Assembly: GCA_903893565.1 (NCBI GenBank)
Contig: CAITMU010000068.1
Location: forward strand, 1 to 58,065
Origin: an uncultured beta proteobacterium
Lineage (GTDB): Bacteria > Pseudomonadota > Gammaproteobacteria > Burkholderiales > SG8-41
Direction of reading: 5' to 3'
DNA length: 58,065 nt
Shown here in pieces: positions 28,063-37,543 of this stretch. The notes under the pieces were generated by a model. It ran no database searches and was not told the origin of the DNA. It was given only the letters and a program-made list of their open reading frames with translations. Positions within the stretch are counted from its first letter, which is position 1; every line of letters begins with the position of its first letter. The translations under genes were made by a program, and so were the position numbers.

Positions 28063-29265
28063 TTACGAGCGCGGTTCGTAAAGCTGTTCACGTTTAACAA
28101 GGGTAGGAAAGCGTACAAGCCATATACCGACGATAGCCAGTGTGCCTATACCGCCAATCACGACAGAAGGTACGGTTCCCCACCAAGCGGCGGTAATGCC
28201 AGATTCAAATTGTCCGAGCTGATTGGAAGTGCCCGTAAAAAGCGAATGCACAGCACTGACTCGTCCCCGCATTGAAGGGGGCGTTTCCAATTGAACTAAG
28301 GTAGATCGAATCACCACACTGATCATGTCGGCCGCTCCCATTATCAGTAAGCTGATTAGTGACAAAGTTAACGAAGTTGATAGACCAAAAATGATGGTAG
28401 TCAATCCAAATACACTAACACACAAAAATAAAATTTTTCCGATACTGTTTTTCAAAGGAAAATAACTTAAGTACAGTGAAGCCAATACCGCTCCAATTGC
28501 AGGTGCGCTTCGTAGGAGTCCCAAACCAATGGGTCCTGCATGAAGAATGTCTCGTGCATAAATCGGTAATAGTGCTACTGCGCCACCGAGTAAAGTAGCA
28601 AAAAGATCTAAAGAGATAGCGCCTAATATGATTGGATGATTCGTAATGTAATGAAGGCCTCCAAAGACATATTGCAAAGTGGCGGGGGCATCATGAGGAC
28701 GTGATTTCGTCGCGGGAATATAGGAAAAAATGACTGTAGCTAACAGGTAAGCGATGGCGCTAATTGCGTAGACAGCACTGGCCCCCCACAGATATAGAAC
28801 CCCCCCTAAGGCAGGCCCTAGTATGACGGCCCCTTTTTTGACCGCACCATGAAAGGCAATACAACGTGCTAACTGAGCTTCGCCAACAAGGTCGGGTAGA
28901 AGAGATCTGAGCGCCGGATTTTGAAAAGTTTGAGAGGCGCCGCTGAGGACGGCGCACAGGTATATGAGTGGAGTGTTAATCCATCCCCCGTAATTTGCGA
29001 ATGCCAGTAGCAAGGCCGCAAAGGCTTGGATTAATTGACAAGCGACGGCAATGCGTTGTCTGTTGTAGCGGTCGGCCCAATGACCCGCTGGGAGAGTGAG
29101 TAAAAATTGTGCGCCAAAGTGAGCCAAGCCGATGAAGCCCAGACTTAATGCGCTTTGTGTCAGATCATAAATTTGCCAACCAAAAGCTAAAACCAACATT
29201 TGATTGGCTAGCACTGAGGTGGTATCACCGATCCAGTAGCGAGAGAAAGCGCTGTTTTTTAACAA
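28063..29265 (-). CDS. MFS transporter (EntS/MFS_3-like)
   Basis: This is a 400-residue membrane protein with about 12 hydrophobic segments. It starts FSRYWIGDTTSVLANQMLVLAFGWQIYDLTQ, the usual first helix of the MFS_3 exporter group. GHWADRYNRQRIAVACQ is the conserved loop between helices 2 and 3, and RGRVSAVHSLFTGTSNQLG lies in the second half. It stands alone: a 293-bp gap precedes the GST gene and a decayed TauD gene lies upstream. Probably an exporter of a small organic compound. Confidence 0.9.
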   Translation of the reverse strand: MLKNSAFSRYWIGDTTSVLANQMLVLAFGWQIYDLTQSALSLGFIGLAHFGAQFLLTLPAGHWADRYNRQRIAVACQLIQAFAALLLAFANYGGWINTPLIYLCAVLSGASQTFQNPALRSLLPDLVGEAQLARCIAFHGAVKKGAVILGPALGGVLYLWGASAVYAISAIAYLLATVIFSYIPATKSRPHDAPATLQYVFGGLHYITNHPIILGAISLDLFATLLGGAVALLPIYARDILHAGPIGLGLLRSAPAIGAVLASLYLSYFPLKNSIGKILFLCVSVFGLTTIIFGLSTSLTLSLISLLIMGAADMISVVIRSTLVQLETPPSMRGRVSAVHSLFTGTSNQLGQFESGITAAWWGTVPSVVIGGIGTLAIVGIWLVRFPTLVKREQLYEPRS

Positions 29266-29404
29266 GATTTAAGATAGATTAAGCTGTCAAACAAAGGTAA
29301 AGACCAGCAGATTCGATAGTGAAAGCAATTTGAGGGCAGCCAAAGCAAGGGTTTATGTCACAAGTCGATTAGTAGGAGATGGGGTTAAGCGGAAAAAATT
29401 TTAT

Positions 29405-29778
29405 AAGCTTGCGCATTCATGGGGTGTGAGTTCAAGTGCAGGGTGAGATTCAAAGGGGCGATGTCCTTCGACCTGCGCGGCGTAAAGTACAAGCCGCCAT
29501 CGCCTGATCCATAGGATCTCCACCGTGTAGTATGGCTCGATTATCCCACACTACAACCTCACCCGGATGCCACACAGACGGATAGCAAAATTGGGGGTTG
29601 TTGCGAGAATCGATAGCTGATTGAGTAAGGATTCAGATTCTCGGAGACCTAATCCATTCCTATAGGCTGGATGGCGTTTACCGAGGAATAGGGTATTTTT
29701 GCTGATTTCTGGGTGAGTAGAAATAATGGGATGACTCGGGCCTAGGGGTGAAACGAATATCCTCTGCGAATAAGGCAT
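29405..29778 (-). pseudogene. TauD/TfdA-family dioxygenase remnant (frameshifted, 5' end lost)
   Basis: Reading three frames on the minus strand gives a continuous match to the C-terminal half of alpha-ketoglutarate-dependent dioxygenases. First comes GPSHPIISTHPEISKNTLFL with GLRESESLLNQL. A frame change then leads to WHPGEVVVWDNRAILHGGDP, and a second change leads from MAACTLRR to AQVEGHRPFESHP and a stop. The WDNRxxLHxGxP segment holds the distal metal histidine. The N-terminal half with HxD is absent. The rest of 29266-29975 shows nothing else I can identify. Confidence 0.75.
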
Positions 29779-29975
29779 CGTACACGCAGTGTCATCGCAG
29801 TATCAATAAGTTTGCCCTGTTTGGTGGTTTATTCTGCCAATTGTTTTTTTTTATGTGGCAAAGCCATAGAAGCCGCGTAGGCGATAAGGAAAAAAGTACA
29901 ACCCCGGGCCTTGGGCGTTACTACTTTGAAAGCGACCAAAATGCGTGCGGCAGTAGGTTTTTCCTTAAAGGATAA

Positions 29976-30434
29976 TCAGAAGGCCATATAATTTCCCCAA
30001 TGCCCTAAATTGCCAGCCGGTGTACCATTTTGTTGGATGTGGTTGGTCACCGTGATTTTGGGGGGAAGGTCAAACATTTGATTCGCTGTGCGCACAATGA
30101 GGTTTTTTTGATGCAAGTTTGAGGAAGTTTCTGGAACGCTAATGTGATGGATGAAATTAAATATATGGTGAGCTTTAAATTTTTGACTGCGAACAAATTG
30201 TTCAGTGAAACATGACATGTGAAAAGTCAGTTTGCTGTTTTTGGGTAAAGATCGGATAAAACGAATGCCAGAAAAAAATGATGAATAGATCCGACCGATT
30301 ATCTTTTCGAAAGTGAGTAAATAATATATTGCTTCAAGTTTCGAGAACCGGCAGAGACATTCTAAAAAACTTTTTGAGCACCAAAAGTGTGCAAAACAAG
30401 AGGCGCTAGGCAATCCTTGGCAATGAGGGGTCAT
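29976..30434 (-). CDS. Doubtful ORF, uncharacterised
   Basis: This is a 152-codon open frame with no recognisable domain and no ribosome-binding site; the bases before its ATG are a poly-T tract. It is rich in Phe, His, Asn and Ser. It lies next to the TauD remnant and may itself be decayed. I see blocks such as RFIRSLPKNSKLTFHMSCF and KITVTNHIQQNG but cannot assign them. Confidence 0.3.
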   Translation of the reverse strand: MTPHCQGLPSASCFAHFWCSKSFLECLCRFSKLEAIYYLLTFEKIIGRIYSSFFSGIRFIRSLPKNSKLTFHMSCFTEQFVRSQKFKAHHIFNFIHHISVPETSSNLHQKNLIVRTANQMFDLPPKITVTNHIQQNGTPAGNLGHWGNYMAF

Positions 30435-30644
30435 AAAAAAGAAATTTTTTTATGTTAAGATTTAGTATGTAATGTTATGATTTCTATATCTATATATTTT
30501 GTTGCGTTGGCAAACCGATTAGAGGTTTTTACTTTTAATGCTTTTGCACGGCAATAAATTTTAATAAGGACGTTTTTTTTCGTAACCTGTAGAACGAGAC
30601 TTTTTGCTCTTTAATTGTTTTTTAAATACGACACCGTAGGAGAT

Positions 30645-31613
30645 ATGATGCAAAACAAAAAATCGTTATTTACATTTTTATTTTTTCTGGCTTTTTTGAT
30701 TGTTGCTGTTGTTATTGTTTTATTACCTTCTGCCTATAAGAGTATTGTTCACGATATAAAACACCCAGGCAAGGCTGGGATTTCCATCACCCCTGAACAA
30801 AATCACTTGGGCGAAGACAATCACACTGCCCTTAAGATTAGTCTCAAAGGGATCGATGAGATTAAAAATACGGCTACATTTGTGGTCTCGGGTGAACATA
30901 GGTGTGTTACCGACTGTGGCACATACACCGAACGGTTTCATTTTTATCAAGTCGATGCAGATGATGCTGAATCAGATGATATTCCTCCGATGGCCACTAT
31001 GCTCGTGCCTAATGTGACCGATGAACTCACCGCTACTTTCACACTTCCACTTCGTGGACACATTATCACTTATCCGTTTGATCAATATGAACAAGGAATG
31101 GGAATTCATATTCAAAAAGTCAACAATGCAGATAAATCCGTTACAGGGTTCACCCCTGAAGAATTGAAGACGCATTTTAGTATTCATTTTGTAGAAGATG
31201 TCTCTAAAATGGAAATGACCGAATTTAAATTAGTACCCCCTATTTCGGTTAAGCCAAAAGATGCGAAATTTACTTATGATTACGCATACATTAGTCAATA
31301 TGAAAGACCCATGTATCTCAAACTGATTGTGCCGATTGTGTTATTGATTACTGCTATCGTATGTGTTTTCACGATGGTTACCCAACCTTTTGACAAGTTG
31401 GTGATGGCTTCTGCAGCGATGACGTTAGGTGTTTTTGGATCGCGCTCATTAATTTTGTCTGGCATGCCCTCGGATTCAACCTTGATCGACAATCTTTTCT
31501 TAATGATTGTACTTTTTAATTTGGTCGCCCTTGTCTTTAAAGGGATGAATTTTTATCATGCAAGAGCAGGTTTAAAATTACTGCCTTGGGCCAAGGAAGC
31601 ACCAAAAAGTTGA
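30645..31613 (+). CDS. DUF4436-like membrane protein
   Basis: I start at the tandem ATGs at 30645/30648, which follow TAGGAG, rather than the upstream TTG. The roughly 322-residue protein has an N-terminal anchor (residues about 7-30) and a large extracytoplasmic beta-rich region. That region contains two Cys (HRCVTDCGTY) that could form a disulfide, and YPFDQYEQ. Three hydrophobic segments close the protein (YLKLIVPIVLLITAIVCVF and on). The closing LGVFGSRSLILSGMPSDSTLIDN resembles DUF4436 proteins. Upstream is an AT-rich 200-bp promoter region; downstream are two hairpins. Function unknown. Confidence 0.7.
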   Translation: MMQNKKSLFTFLFFLAFLIVAVVIVLLPSAYKSIVHDIKHPGKAGISITPEQNHLGEDNHTALKISLKGIDEIKNTATFVVSGEHRCVTDCGTYTERFHFYQVDADDAESDDIPPMATMLVPNVTDELTATFTLPLRGHIITYPFDQYEQGMGIHIQKVNNADKSVTGFTPEELKTHFSIHFVEDVSKMEMTEFKLVPPISVKPKDAKFTYDYAYISQYERPMYLKLIVPIVLLITAIVCVFTMVTQPFDKLVMASAAMTLGVFGSRSLILSGMPSDSTLIDNLFLMIVLFNLVALVFKGMNFYHARAGLKLLPWAKEAPKS

Positions 31614-31684
31614 TTTTTGAAGATATGAAATTTTTTAATATAAGTGCCATCTTCATGAAGTAACAACTTTTCTATGAAGTGGAT

Positions 31685-31715
31685 AAAAAAAGGGGGCTAT
31701 TAAGCTCCCTTTTTT
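31685..31715 (+). terminator. Terminator after the DUF4436-like gene
   Basis: The stem GGGGGCT / AGCTCCC (seven pairs, one G-U) is flanked by seven A and six T residues and could work in both directions. A second perfect hairpin, GTGCGCCC / GGGCGCAC, follows at 31718-31738. Confidence 0.8.
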
Positions 31716-31738
31716 ACGTGCGCCCCGTATGGGCGCAC

Positions 31739-32108
31739 CCTTATGATTGCAAGTCTTTTCGTATTTGGTAAGTGGATCACAACGAGCAAAGTGAAGCGTT
31801 AAGGGATGAGCGTGACCGAACGTAGGGAATAAGTATGGGTTGTGAATGTTGAGCCGACATACAAAAATTGCTTAAGAGGTTTTGCCAAGCAGGGCGACTG
31901 GGCATTAAGCCTAGAAGTCCTTGTGTTCAAAGCCAAGGGGGGGCGGATATGTCTATCGCGTTTGCTGTGAAAGCGTGTGCTCAACAGAGTAAGACAGTGA
32001 CTGCGGATACCGATTTGGAAAAGTTCTTGGACCATTTGAATCATAGGCGCGTATCATTGAAAAACATAAGATCAACCCTATGTAAAACTTAACGACAAAA
32101 TTTATACC
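31739..32108. repeat. Gene-poor stretch with one copy of a degenerate dispersed repeat
   Basis: There is no convincing gene. At 31884-31950 the DNA resembles 51301-51364: both contain GGGCGACTGGGCAT, then AGAAG, CTTGTG and GGCG(G/T)ATAT at matching spacing. In one frame the two read QAGRLGIKPRSPC and QTGRLGIKSRSAC. This looks like a shared remnant of a mobile element or gene. It also overlaps the promoter region of the hydrolase at 32109. Confidence 0.45.
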
Positions 32109-32900
32109 ATGCCTTATCTTGAAATGACCGATTGTCAGATTTATTATGAGATCGATGATTGGACTGACCCTTGGCGCGAAGCGCAGACAGTGCTTTTGAT
32201 TCATGGGTTTACTGAAAGTACGCCGGCTTGGAGGGGCTGGGTGCCTCATTTGTCTAGGTATTATCGGGTGATTCGTTTTGATCAACAAGGGTTTGGTCAG
32301 TCAACACCGGTGAACGAAAAAACGGTTTTTTCTACAGAACAATTTGTCGAGCATGCCGCTCAATTGATTCAATGCTTAGGTGGAGGACGCGCTCATGTGA
32401 TGGGTGCTAAAAGCGGTGGTTTGGTTGCCATTGAGTTGGCCCGTCTTAAACCAGAGTTAGTGCTGAGTTTGACTTTGGTCTCTGTGCCCTTGGATCCTCC
32501 GCAACCACAGCAGTGGATGCAGCATATGGAAAAAAAAGGGGTTAAAATCTGGGCACAAGAAACGATGCCACCCCGACTGGGCTCTCGCATGCCGGTCCAA
32601 GGGGTTCAGTGGTGGGTCGATTTAATGGGGAGTACTGCTCTTCAGACAGCGCGTGTTTATATGCGTTGGGTTAGTAGCCTCGATGTTGGACAGCGATTGC
32701 ACGAGGTTCATTGTCCGGTGTTTATACTAACCACTCAGTCACCACGCCGCTCTTATAGTCGTTCAGATATAGAGATTTATCGAGAAAAACTACCCCAAGC
32801 AAAAATCACGGCATTGCCAGTAGATGGATACCATGTGGGAGCCAGTGAACCGGATGAGTGTGCACGACTGAGCCTTGCGTTTTTAGCGGAATTACATTAA
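32109..32900 (+). CDS. Alpha/beta hydrolase (3-oxoadipate enol-lactonase-like fold)
   Basis: This 263-residue protein begins YLEMTDCQIYYEIDD, then LLIHGFTESTPAW (oxyanion hole) and RVIRFDQQGFGQS. The nucleophile elbow is atypical: HVMGAKSGGLVAIELA has Lys-Ser-Gly-Gly where GHSMGG is common, so the serine near residue 102 is retained. The acid and histidine probably lie in FILTTQSPR and DGYHVGASEP. Its stop overlaps the stop of the convergent Bug gene by a few bases, a tight tail-to-tail receptor/hydrolase pair. Confidence 0.85.
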   Translation: MPYLEMTDCQIYYEIDDWTDPWREAQTVLLIHGFTESTPAWRGWVPHLSRYYRVIRFDQQGFGQSTPVNEKTVFSTEQFVEHAAQLIQCLGGGRAHVMGAKSGGLVAIELARLKPELVLSLTLVSVPLDPPQPQQWMQHMEKKGVKIWAQETMPPRLGSRMPVQGVQWWVDLMGSTALQTARVYMRWVSSLDVGQRLHEVHCPVFILTTQSPRRSYSRSDIEIYREKLPQAKITALPVDGYHVGASEPDECARLSLAFLAELH

Positions 32901-33883
32901 TCGTTATTAATCCGTGCTATTTTGGCGGCGCGCAGCCATTGCGTTTTTTCTTTACGTAAAAATTCTGTGAATTGTTCTGGCGAACTTCCCACAGGCTCTG
33001 TGCTATCTAATGCCAACCGGGCGGCGACATCCGGTCTTTGAACAGCACGCACTACTTCTCGATTCAATCGATCTAACTTTGACCGAGCTAAACCGTGAGG
33101 GGCGAGAAGTCCATGCCATTGCATGACTATAAAGTGCTCCACACCGGCCTCTATGAGCGTGGGTATTTCGGTTGAGTATTTGGAGCGGGTGGCCGAGGCT
33201 ACTGCCAAGGCGCGTAACTTTTGTGAACGGATTTGACTAAAAACCGATCCCCCACTTAAAAAACTCAACTGTACTTGACCCGATAGTAAATCAGTCATCG
33301 CAGCGCCTACCCCTCGATAGGGAACATGGGTCAAACGAATGCCAGTTTGGTGGGAGAATAATTCGGTCGCTAGATTGGCAAGTGAGGCATTGCCAGTGGA
33401 TGCGTAGGAGAGTTTTTCTGGGTTAGTCTTAGCTTGGGTGATTAGATCCTTGATCGAGTGAATGTTAAGCCCAGGGTGAACGGTGAGCATATAGGGACTG
33501 GCGGCGACTTGGGCAATGGCATCAAAGTCTTTGTATAAGTCATAGCGAGTTTTATTTGCCACGCCAAACACAACAAGGCTCGCGGAGAGCATCATGAGGG
33601 TGTAGCCATCTGGGGGGGACAAGGCTGTGATTTCCGCCGCAATACTGCCACTAGCCCCCGCACGGTTATCTACGACGACACTTTGACCCAGCGCCTCAGA
33701 AAGGGGTACGGACACTAAGCGCGAGACAAAATCGAGCCCTCCTCCCGTACCGGAGGAGACAGTCATGCGTATAGGTTTAATCGGATAGTCAGCTGTGATA
33801 TCCCGTGCGTTGGCGTAAAGACAAAGGCAGGAGGACAATAGCAGTAATAATGCTACGAAGTTACGTTGAGAGGAGAGTTTCAC
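32897..33883 (-). CDS. Bug/TctC-family periplasmic solute-binding protein (divergent ligand loop)
   Basis: This 328-residue protein starts at a GTG. The signal peptide contains LLLLLSSCLCLYANA. The first loop reads MTVSSGTGGGLDFVSR, lacking the VP-PGG pattern, while VVVDNRAGASGSIAAEI and HVPYRGVGAAMTDLLSGQ are standard. Loss of the loop proline and the extra Gly suggest a different ligand. It overlaps the hydrolase at 32109-32900 tail to tail. Confidence 0.92.
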   Translation of the reverse strand: MKLSSQRNFVALLLLLSSCLCLYANARDITADYPIKPIRMTVSSGTGGGLDFVSRLVSVPLSEALGQSVVVDNRAGASGSIAAEITALSPPDGYTLMMLSASLVVFGVANKTRYDLYKDFDAIAQVAASPYMLTVHPGLNIHSIKDLITQAKTNPEKLSYASTGNASLANLATELFSHQTGIRLTHVPYRGVGAAMTDLLSGQVQLSFLSGGSVFSQIRSQKLRALAVASATRSKYSTEIPTLIEAGVEHFIVMQWHGLLAPHGLARSKLDRLNREVVRAVQRPDVAARLALDSTEPVGSSPEQFTEFLRKEKTQWLRAAKIARINND

Positions 33884-34144
33884 GGTCGTTATCTTTATAA
33901 AGCAGCTGGTGTGAGTCGGTTTAATAGGGTCATTTTAGTGGGGCACGTGCCTTTGCGTGTTAAAAAACTGACCCTAAGATCAAAAAAACTAAAAAAAGTT
34001 GAAAGCCCGGAGTTTTTACAGTAATGAAGATATTATAGCTGCGCCTGCTCTATTGCGTGTGCGGGTAAAGGCGAATAGAGGCTACAAGGCAATACAGAAA
34101 AAGATCTGTAGTATTCAATAAGACAATAAAATAAGGAAACAATA

Positions 34145-34987
34145 ATGCGGCAATTGACCAAAAATGTTTTTGTGGAGACGCAAATTCGAGGATGTAATCA
34201 TGGATTTGTCGTCACTAGCGATGGGATCGTATTGATTGACACCCCTCATAAGCCCAGTGATGCCGTGAAACTAAAAACAGAGATTGCCAAATACGGCACT
34301 CTACGCTACATCATCAATACCGAGCCACATGGTGATCATTGGACAGGGAATGCATTTTTTGATGTGCCAGTCATTGCCCAAGAGGGTGTGCGGCAGCGCA
34401 TATTAGCCACTGATGTGAAGGCGCATGTGGCACGAGTGGGAGGATTTGGTCCCTTGGAGCCCTCTTTATTAGTCGGCTATCGTCCCAATGCACCGATTAT
34501 CACTTTTAAAAGTGGTATGACTTTGCATGTTGGAGAGCACACGTTTGAAATGATTCATATGCCAGGTCATACGGCATTTCAGGCCGCTATTTGCGTCAAG
34601 GAAGAGGGAGTGGTTTTTACTAGTGATAATATTTTTCATAAAGTACAAACCTGGTTGCAGGAAGCGAATCCTGATCAGTGGTTGGACTCTTTAGAATTGT
34701 TGCGAGAGTTAAAAGAGGAAATTTTCGTACCGGGGCATGGTGATATTTGTGGTAAATCGTATTTAAATGAACAAGCGGATTTCATTCGTGAGTGGAAATC
34801 TTATGTTTTGCAGGCGGTTGATCTGGGTATGGGACGAGCAGAAGCAGTGGACCGATTAACCGCTATGACTCAGCGCTATCCTATGGATATTGGTCAAGAC
34901 GGTATGGCCCCAGGGGTGATGAAAATGAATGTGGCCAATCTTTACGATTTTTTAACCGCGCCCCGTGCCTTGGCTCCTGTACCGTGA
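34145..34987 (+). CDS. MBL-fold metallo-hydrolase
   Basis: This 280-residue protein has the metallo-beta-lactamase core. The metal motif is E60-P-H62-G-D64-H65-W instead of H-x-H-x-D-H, so the first histidine is replaced by glutamate. The other ligands are in place: MPGHTAFQA, FTSDNIFHK and VPGHGDICG. No signal peptide is present. AAGGAAACAAT precedes the ATG. Its TGA overlaps the GTG of the following GST gene (GTGA), and an MFS gene comes next, so hydrolase, GST and exporter probably form one operon. The altered site could mean a mono- or di-iron enzyme. Confidence 0.88.
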   Translation: MRQLTKNVFVETQIRGCNHGFVVTSDGIVLIDTPHKPSDAVKLKTEIAKYGTLRYIINTEPHGDHWTGNAFFDVPVIAQEGVRQRILATDVKAHVARVGGFGPLEPSLLVGYRPNAPIITFKSGMTLHVGEHTFEMIHMPGHTAFQAAICVKEEGVVFTSDNIFHKVQTWLQEANPDQWLDSLELLRELKEEIFVPGHGDICGKSYLNEQADFIREWKSYVLQAVDLGMGRAEAVDRLTAMTQRYPMDIGQDGMAPGVMKMNVANLYDFLTAPRALAPVP

Positions 34988-35661
34988 GTCAGAATGATCA
35001 TCGGTTGTCGCAAACGCGAGGTCCTGAGGGGGGACCTTACGTGGTATGGGGTGTAGGCACTTCCCGTACTATGCGAGTGCACTGGATGTTACATGAATTG
35101 AATTGTCCTTATACGACGCAAAAAATCACCTCACGATCAGGGCAGACACAAACCAGTGCTTATGTTGCATTAAATCCGAGTCAAAAAATTCCAGCCTTAC
35201 AATGCGCAGATTGGGTGTTAACGGAAAGTGCCGCCATTGTTAATTTTTTAGCGACTTGCCATGGTTCGGATTGTGAACTTTCTCCGCCAACGCAACCACA
35301 TTTGCGGGCGCTTTATGACGAGTGGTGTTTTTTTAGTATGATGGAATTGGATGCCAATACTCTTTATGTGATTAGAAAGCATTTGGATTTATCTGCGCTT
35401 TACGGTGAGGCTAGTGCAGCAGTCAATGCAGCCCAACAGGGTTTTAAAAAACAGGCCAATGCGGCAGCAGTGCGTCTGTCTAAGACGGGACCTTACGTGA
35501 TGGGAAACACTTTCAGTGCTGCCGATATATTGTTTTCTACCTGCCTTAGTGGTGCTTTGCGACGTCAAATTCCATTACCCCAATCGCTTTTGGACTACTT
35601 AACGCTTACAACGAAGCGAGAGGCTTATCGGTCGGCACTGGTTGCCAATCAAGCTGTTTAG
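34984..35661 (+). CDS. Glutathione S-transferase family protein
   Basis: This 225-residue protein starts at a GTG that overlaps the preceding stop, a sign of translational coupling. Thioredoxin-like part: VWGVGTSRTMRVHWMLHELN (candidate Ser/Thr near the start), NPSQKIPAL with cis-proline, and LTESAAIVNFLA. The helical part includes GPYVMGNTFSAADILFS with the conserved N-capping Asp. It sits between an MBL-fold hydrolase and an MFS transporter. GST plus MBL pairs often form and then hydrolyse glutathione thioesters or adducts; that is only a guess here. Confidence 0.9.
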   Translation: MSQNDHRLSQTRGPEGGPYVVWGVGTSRTMRVHWMLHELNCPYTTQKITSRSGQTQTSAYVALNPSQKIPALQCADWVLTESAAIVNFLATCHGSDCELSPPTQPHLRALYDEWCFFSMMELDANTLYVIRKHLDLSALYGEASAAVNAAQQGFKKQANAAAVRLSKTGPYVMGNTFSAADILFSTCLSGALRRQIPLPQSLLDYLTLTTKREAYRSALVANQAV

Positions 35662-35779
35662 CCGAGTCCAAAATATGGTAATTTCTCAATATTGCAATGT
35701 ATGATCAGGGCAATGTTATGATCACCATAGGATTGGTTTTTTTGTTGTTTTAAATGACTCTTATTGATTGAATGCATCG

Positions 35780-36922
35780 ATGGGTATAGCGCTCACGCTT
35801 TGGTTGGATTTTTTTAATTTTGTGGCCACGGGTGCTGCCCGTGTGTTATTCACATTGTTTGCCCTCAGTCTAGGCGCAAGCTCCGGAGAGGTGGGTGTGT
35901 TGGGGGGGCTGTTATTTATGTTTCCTCTATTGTTGTCTTGGCCCATTGGATTAATGGCTGATCGCTTTGGCGCACGTGGATTATTAATTGGGGCCTCCTT
36001 TTGCGGTGTGGTGTCATTAGTATTGCCATTTTTTTTCCGTAACCTGCCTGCATTGTATGTCGCAGCTGCTTTGAATGGCCTATCCATGGCATTTTTTCAT
36101 GTCACGTTACAAAATAATATTGGTATTCTTAGTCAACCAGAGGATCGGGCCAGAAATTTCAGTAACTTCAGTCTCATTGGTGCATTGACCAATTTTGTGG
36201 GGCCGCTAGTGGCTGGTTTTTCGATAGATCATTTTGGTCACCCTGTAGCCTGTTTAATCGTGGCAACCTCCTCAATGATCGCATTGATATTGGTGTTGAT
36301 CTATGGCTCTATTTTCCCAAAGGGTCGTCCCCCTGTTAAACGGGATCCTTCCGAGCCCTTTCTAATCATGCCACCGAGTGTGATACGGATGCTTTTGTTT
36401 GGAGCGATGGTGCAAATGGGTAATGATCTTTATCAGTTTTATGTTCCAGTTTATGCCAATTCGATTGGACTGTCGGCTTCGGTGATTGGAGCTATATTAG
36501 CGAGTTTGGCGGTCGCAGCCTTTATAGTTCGTCTTTTCTTACCGTATATGGTGAAAAAGATTCAGGGGGAGATTTTGTTGAGTTGGGTATTTTTATTTGG
36601 TACGGTGGGCTATGCCCTGGTGCCATTAAGTAATAACGCTTTCGTGTTGGGTGCGATTAGCTTTGTTTTTGGTTTGGGTATGGGAATAGGTATTCCCTTG
36701 ACCGTCATTCTTATGTATGCCCAGTCAGCACAGGGTCGTTCGGGACAGACTTTGGGCATCCGGTTGACCGTGAATAACTTTGTCCGTGTTGCAGGCCCCA
36801 CCGTATTCGGTGTGGTTGGTACGGCTTATGGATTGATGGCGGTGTTTTGGATTATCTCTGGGGTCATGGCCAGTGGCGGGCTGTTAGCCCGTGTTGCCGC
36901 CAAATGGAAAAGTTCTGTCTAA
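35780..36922 (+). CDS. MFS transporter
   Basis: This is a membrane protein of about 380 residues with 12 hydrophobic segments. A TTG at 35768 and an ATG at 35780 are both in frame and neither has a clear ribosome-binding site. PIGLMADRFGARGLLIGAS is the MFS loop 2-3 motif. A cytoplasmic loop KGRPPVKRDPSEP separates the two halves. It follows the MBL-GST pair by about 110 bp and may export the product. Its stop codon lies inside the terminator hairpin at 36919-36958. Confidence 0.9.
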   Translation: MGIALTLWLDFFNFVATGAARVLFTLFALSLGASSGEVGVLGGLLFMFPLLLSWPIGLMADRFGARGLLIGASFCGVVSLVLPFFFRNLPALYVAAALNGLSMAFFHVTLQNNIGILSQPEDRARNFSNFSLIGALTNFVGPLVAGFSIDHFGHPVACLIVATSSMIALILVLIYGSIFPKGRPPVKRDPSEPFLIMPPSVIRMLLFGAMVQMGNDLYQFYVPVYANSIGLSASVIGAILASLAVAAFIVRLFLPYMVKKIQGEILLSWVFLFGTVGYALVPLSNNAFVLGAISFVFGLGMGIGIPLTVILMYAQSAQGRSGQTLGIRLTVNNFVRVAGPTVFGVVGTAYGLMAVFWIISGVMASGGLLARVAAKWKSSV

Positions 36923-36958
36923 GTCGCTGAGGGGTTGACTTAGCGTTTCTTTTTTTTG
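36919..36958 (+). terminator. Terminator overlapping the MFS stop codon
   Basis: The 7-bp stem CTAAGTC / GACTTAG includes the TAA stop of the MFS gene and closes an 11-base loop. CG and a run TTTCTTTTTTTT follow. The T-run lies inside the 3' end of the convergent stress-protein gene, so the two genes share this boundary. Confidence 0.7.
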
Positions 36959-37422
36959 TCGGGGTGATCGGCACTCATAATGGCGCGAAAGGTGAGTACA
37001 GGAATGGAAGATCGATGCAATACTCGGCTGGCTTCACTGCCTAAGATTAAAGCACTCAGTCCCTTGCGATAGCGCGAAGTCATGACGATTAAATCACAAC
37101 CCTGCTCATTGGCTGCATCAACAATCGCATCGTAAGGTTGATGACCTTTGACCACTAAAGTCTCACAGGCGACTCCAGCATTTTGTGCAGTGGTTTTGAC
37201 AAAAGCAAGAAAGCTCTCCGCTTGGCTTCTTGACTGCTTATCCATATCCTCTTCCATGCTGGCTGGAACCATGGCCTCTGAGGCCATGATCATTTGAAAA
37301 TCACGCATGACATGGATTCCAGTGACTTTGGCACCACACAATTTTGCCAGTTCAAAGCCTCTTTCAATCGCTTTTTCCGAATGCGCAGATCCATCTGTGG
37401 GCATCAAGATATGTTTGAACAT
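36940..37422 (-). CDS. Universal stress protein (UspA family)
   Basis: This 160-residue single Usp domain has HILMPTDGSAHSEKAIERG (strand 1 and Asp), VTGIHVM, CDLIVMTSRYRKGLSALILGSEASRVL and SSIPVLTFR. The ATP-binding G-x2-G-x9-G(S/T) motif is only partly kept, since its first glycine is replaced by Ser-Arg. AGAGGACCT precedes the start. A lysine-rich tail ends the protein. It is not obviously linked to the neighbouring genes. Confidence 0.93.
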   Translation of the reverse strand: MFKHILMPTDGSAHSEKAIERGFELAKLCGAKVTGIHVMRDFQMIMASEAMVPASMEEDMDKQSRSQAESFLAFVKTTAQNAGVACETLVVKGHQPYDAIVDAANEQGCDLIVMTSRYRKGLSALILGSEASRVLHRSSIPVLTFRAIMSADHPDKKKKR

Positions 37423-37543
37423 AGGTCCTCTTTGAGCGCTAGATTAAGTAGGATAAAAGATAAACAGTTCTAACCATACCAGTATTTTGCGTCATGTGCG
37501 TTGAAAATAAAGAATTGTCCAAAATCTTAAGAAAGATGAACAA

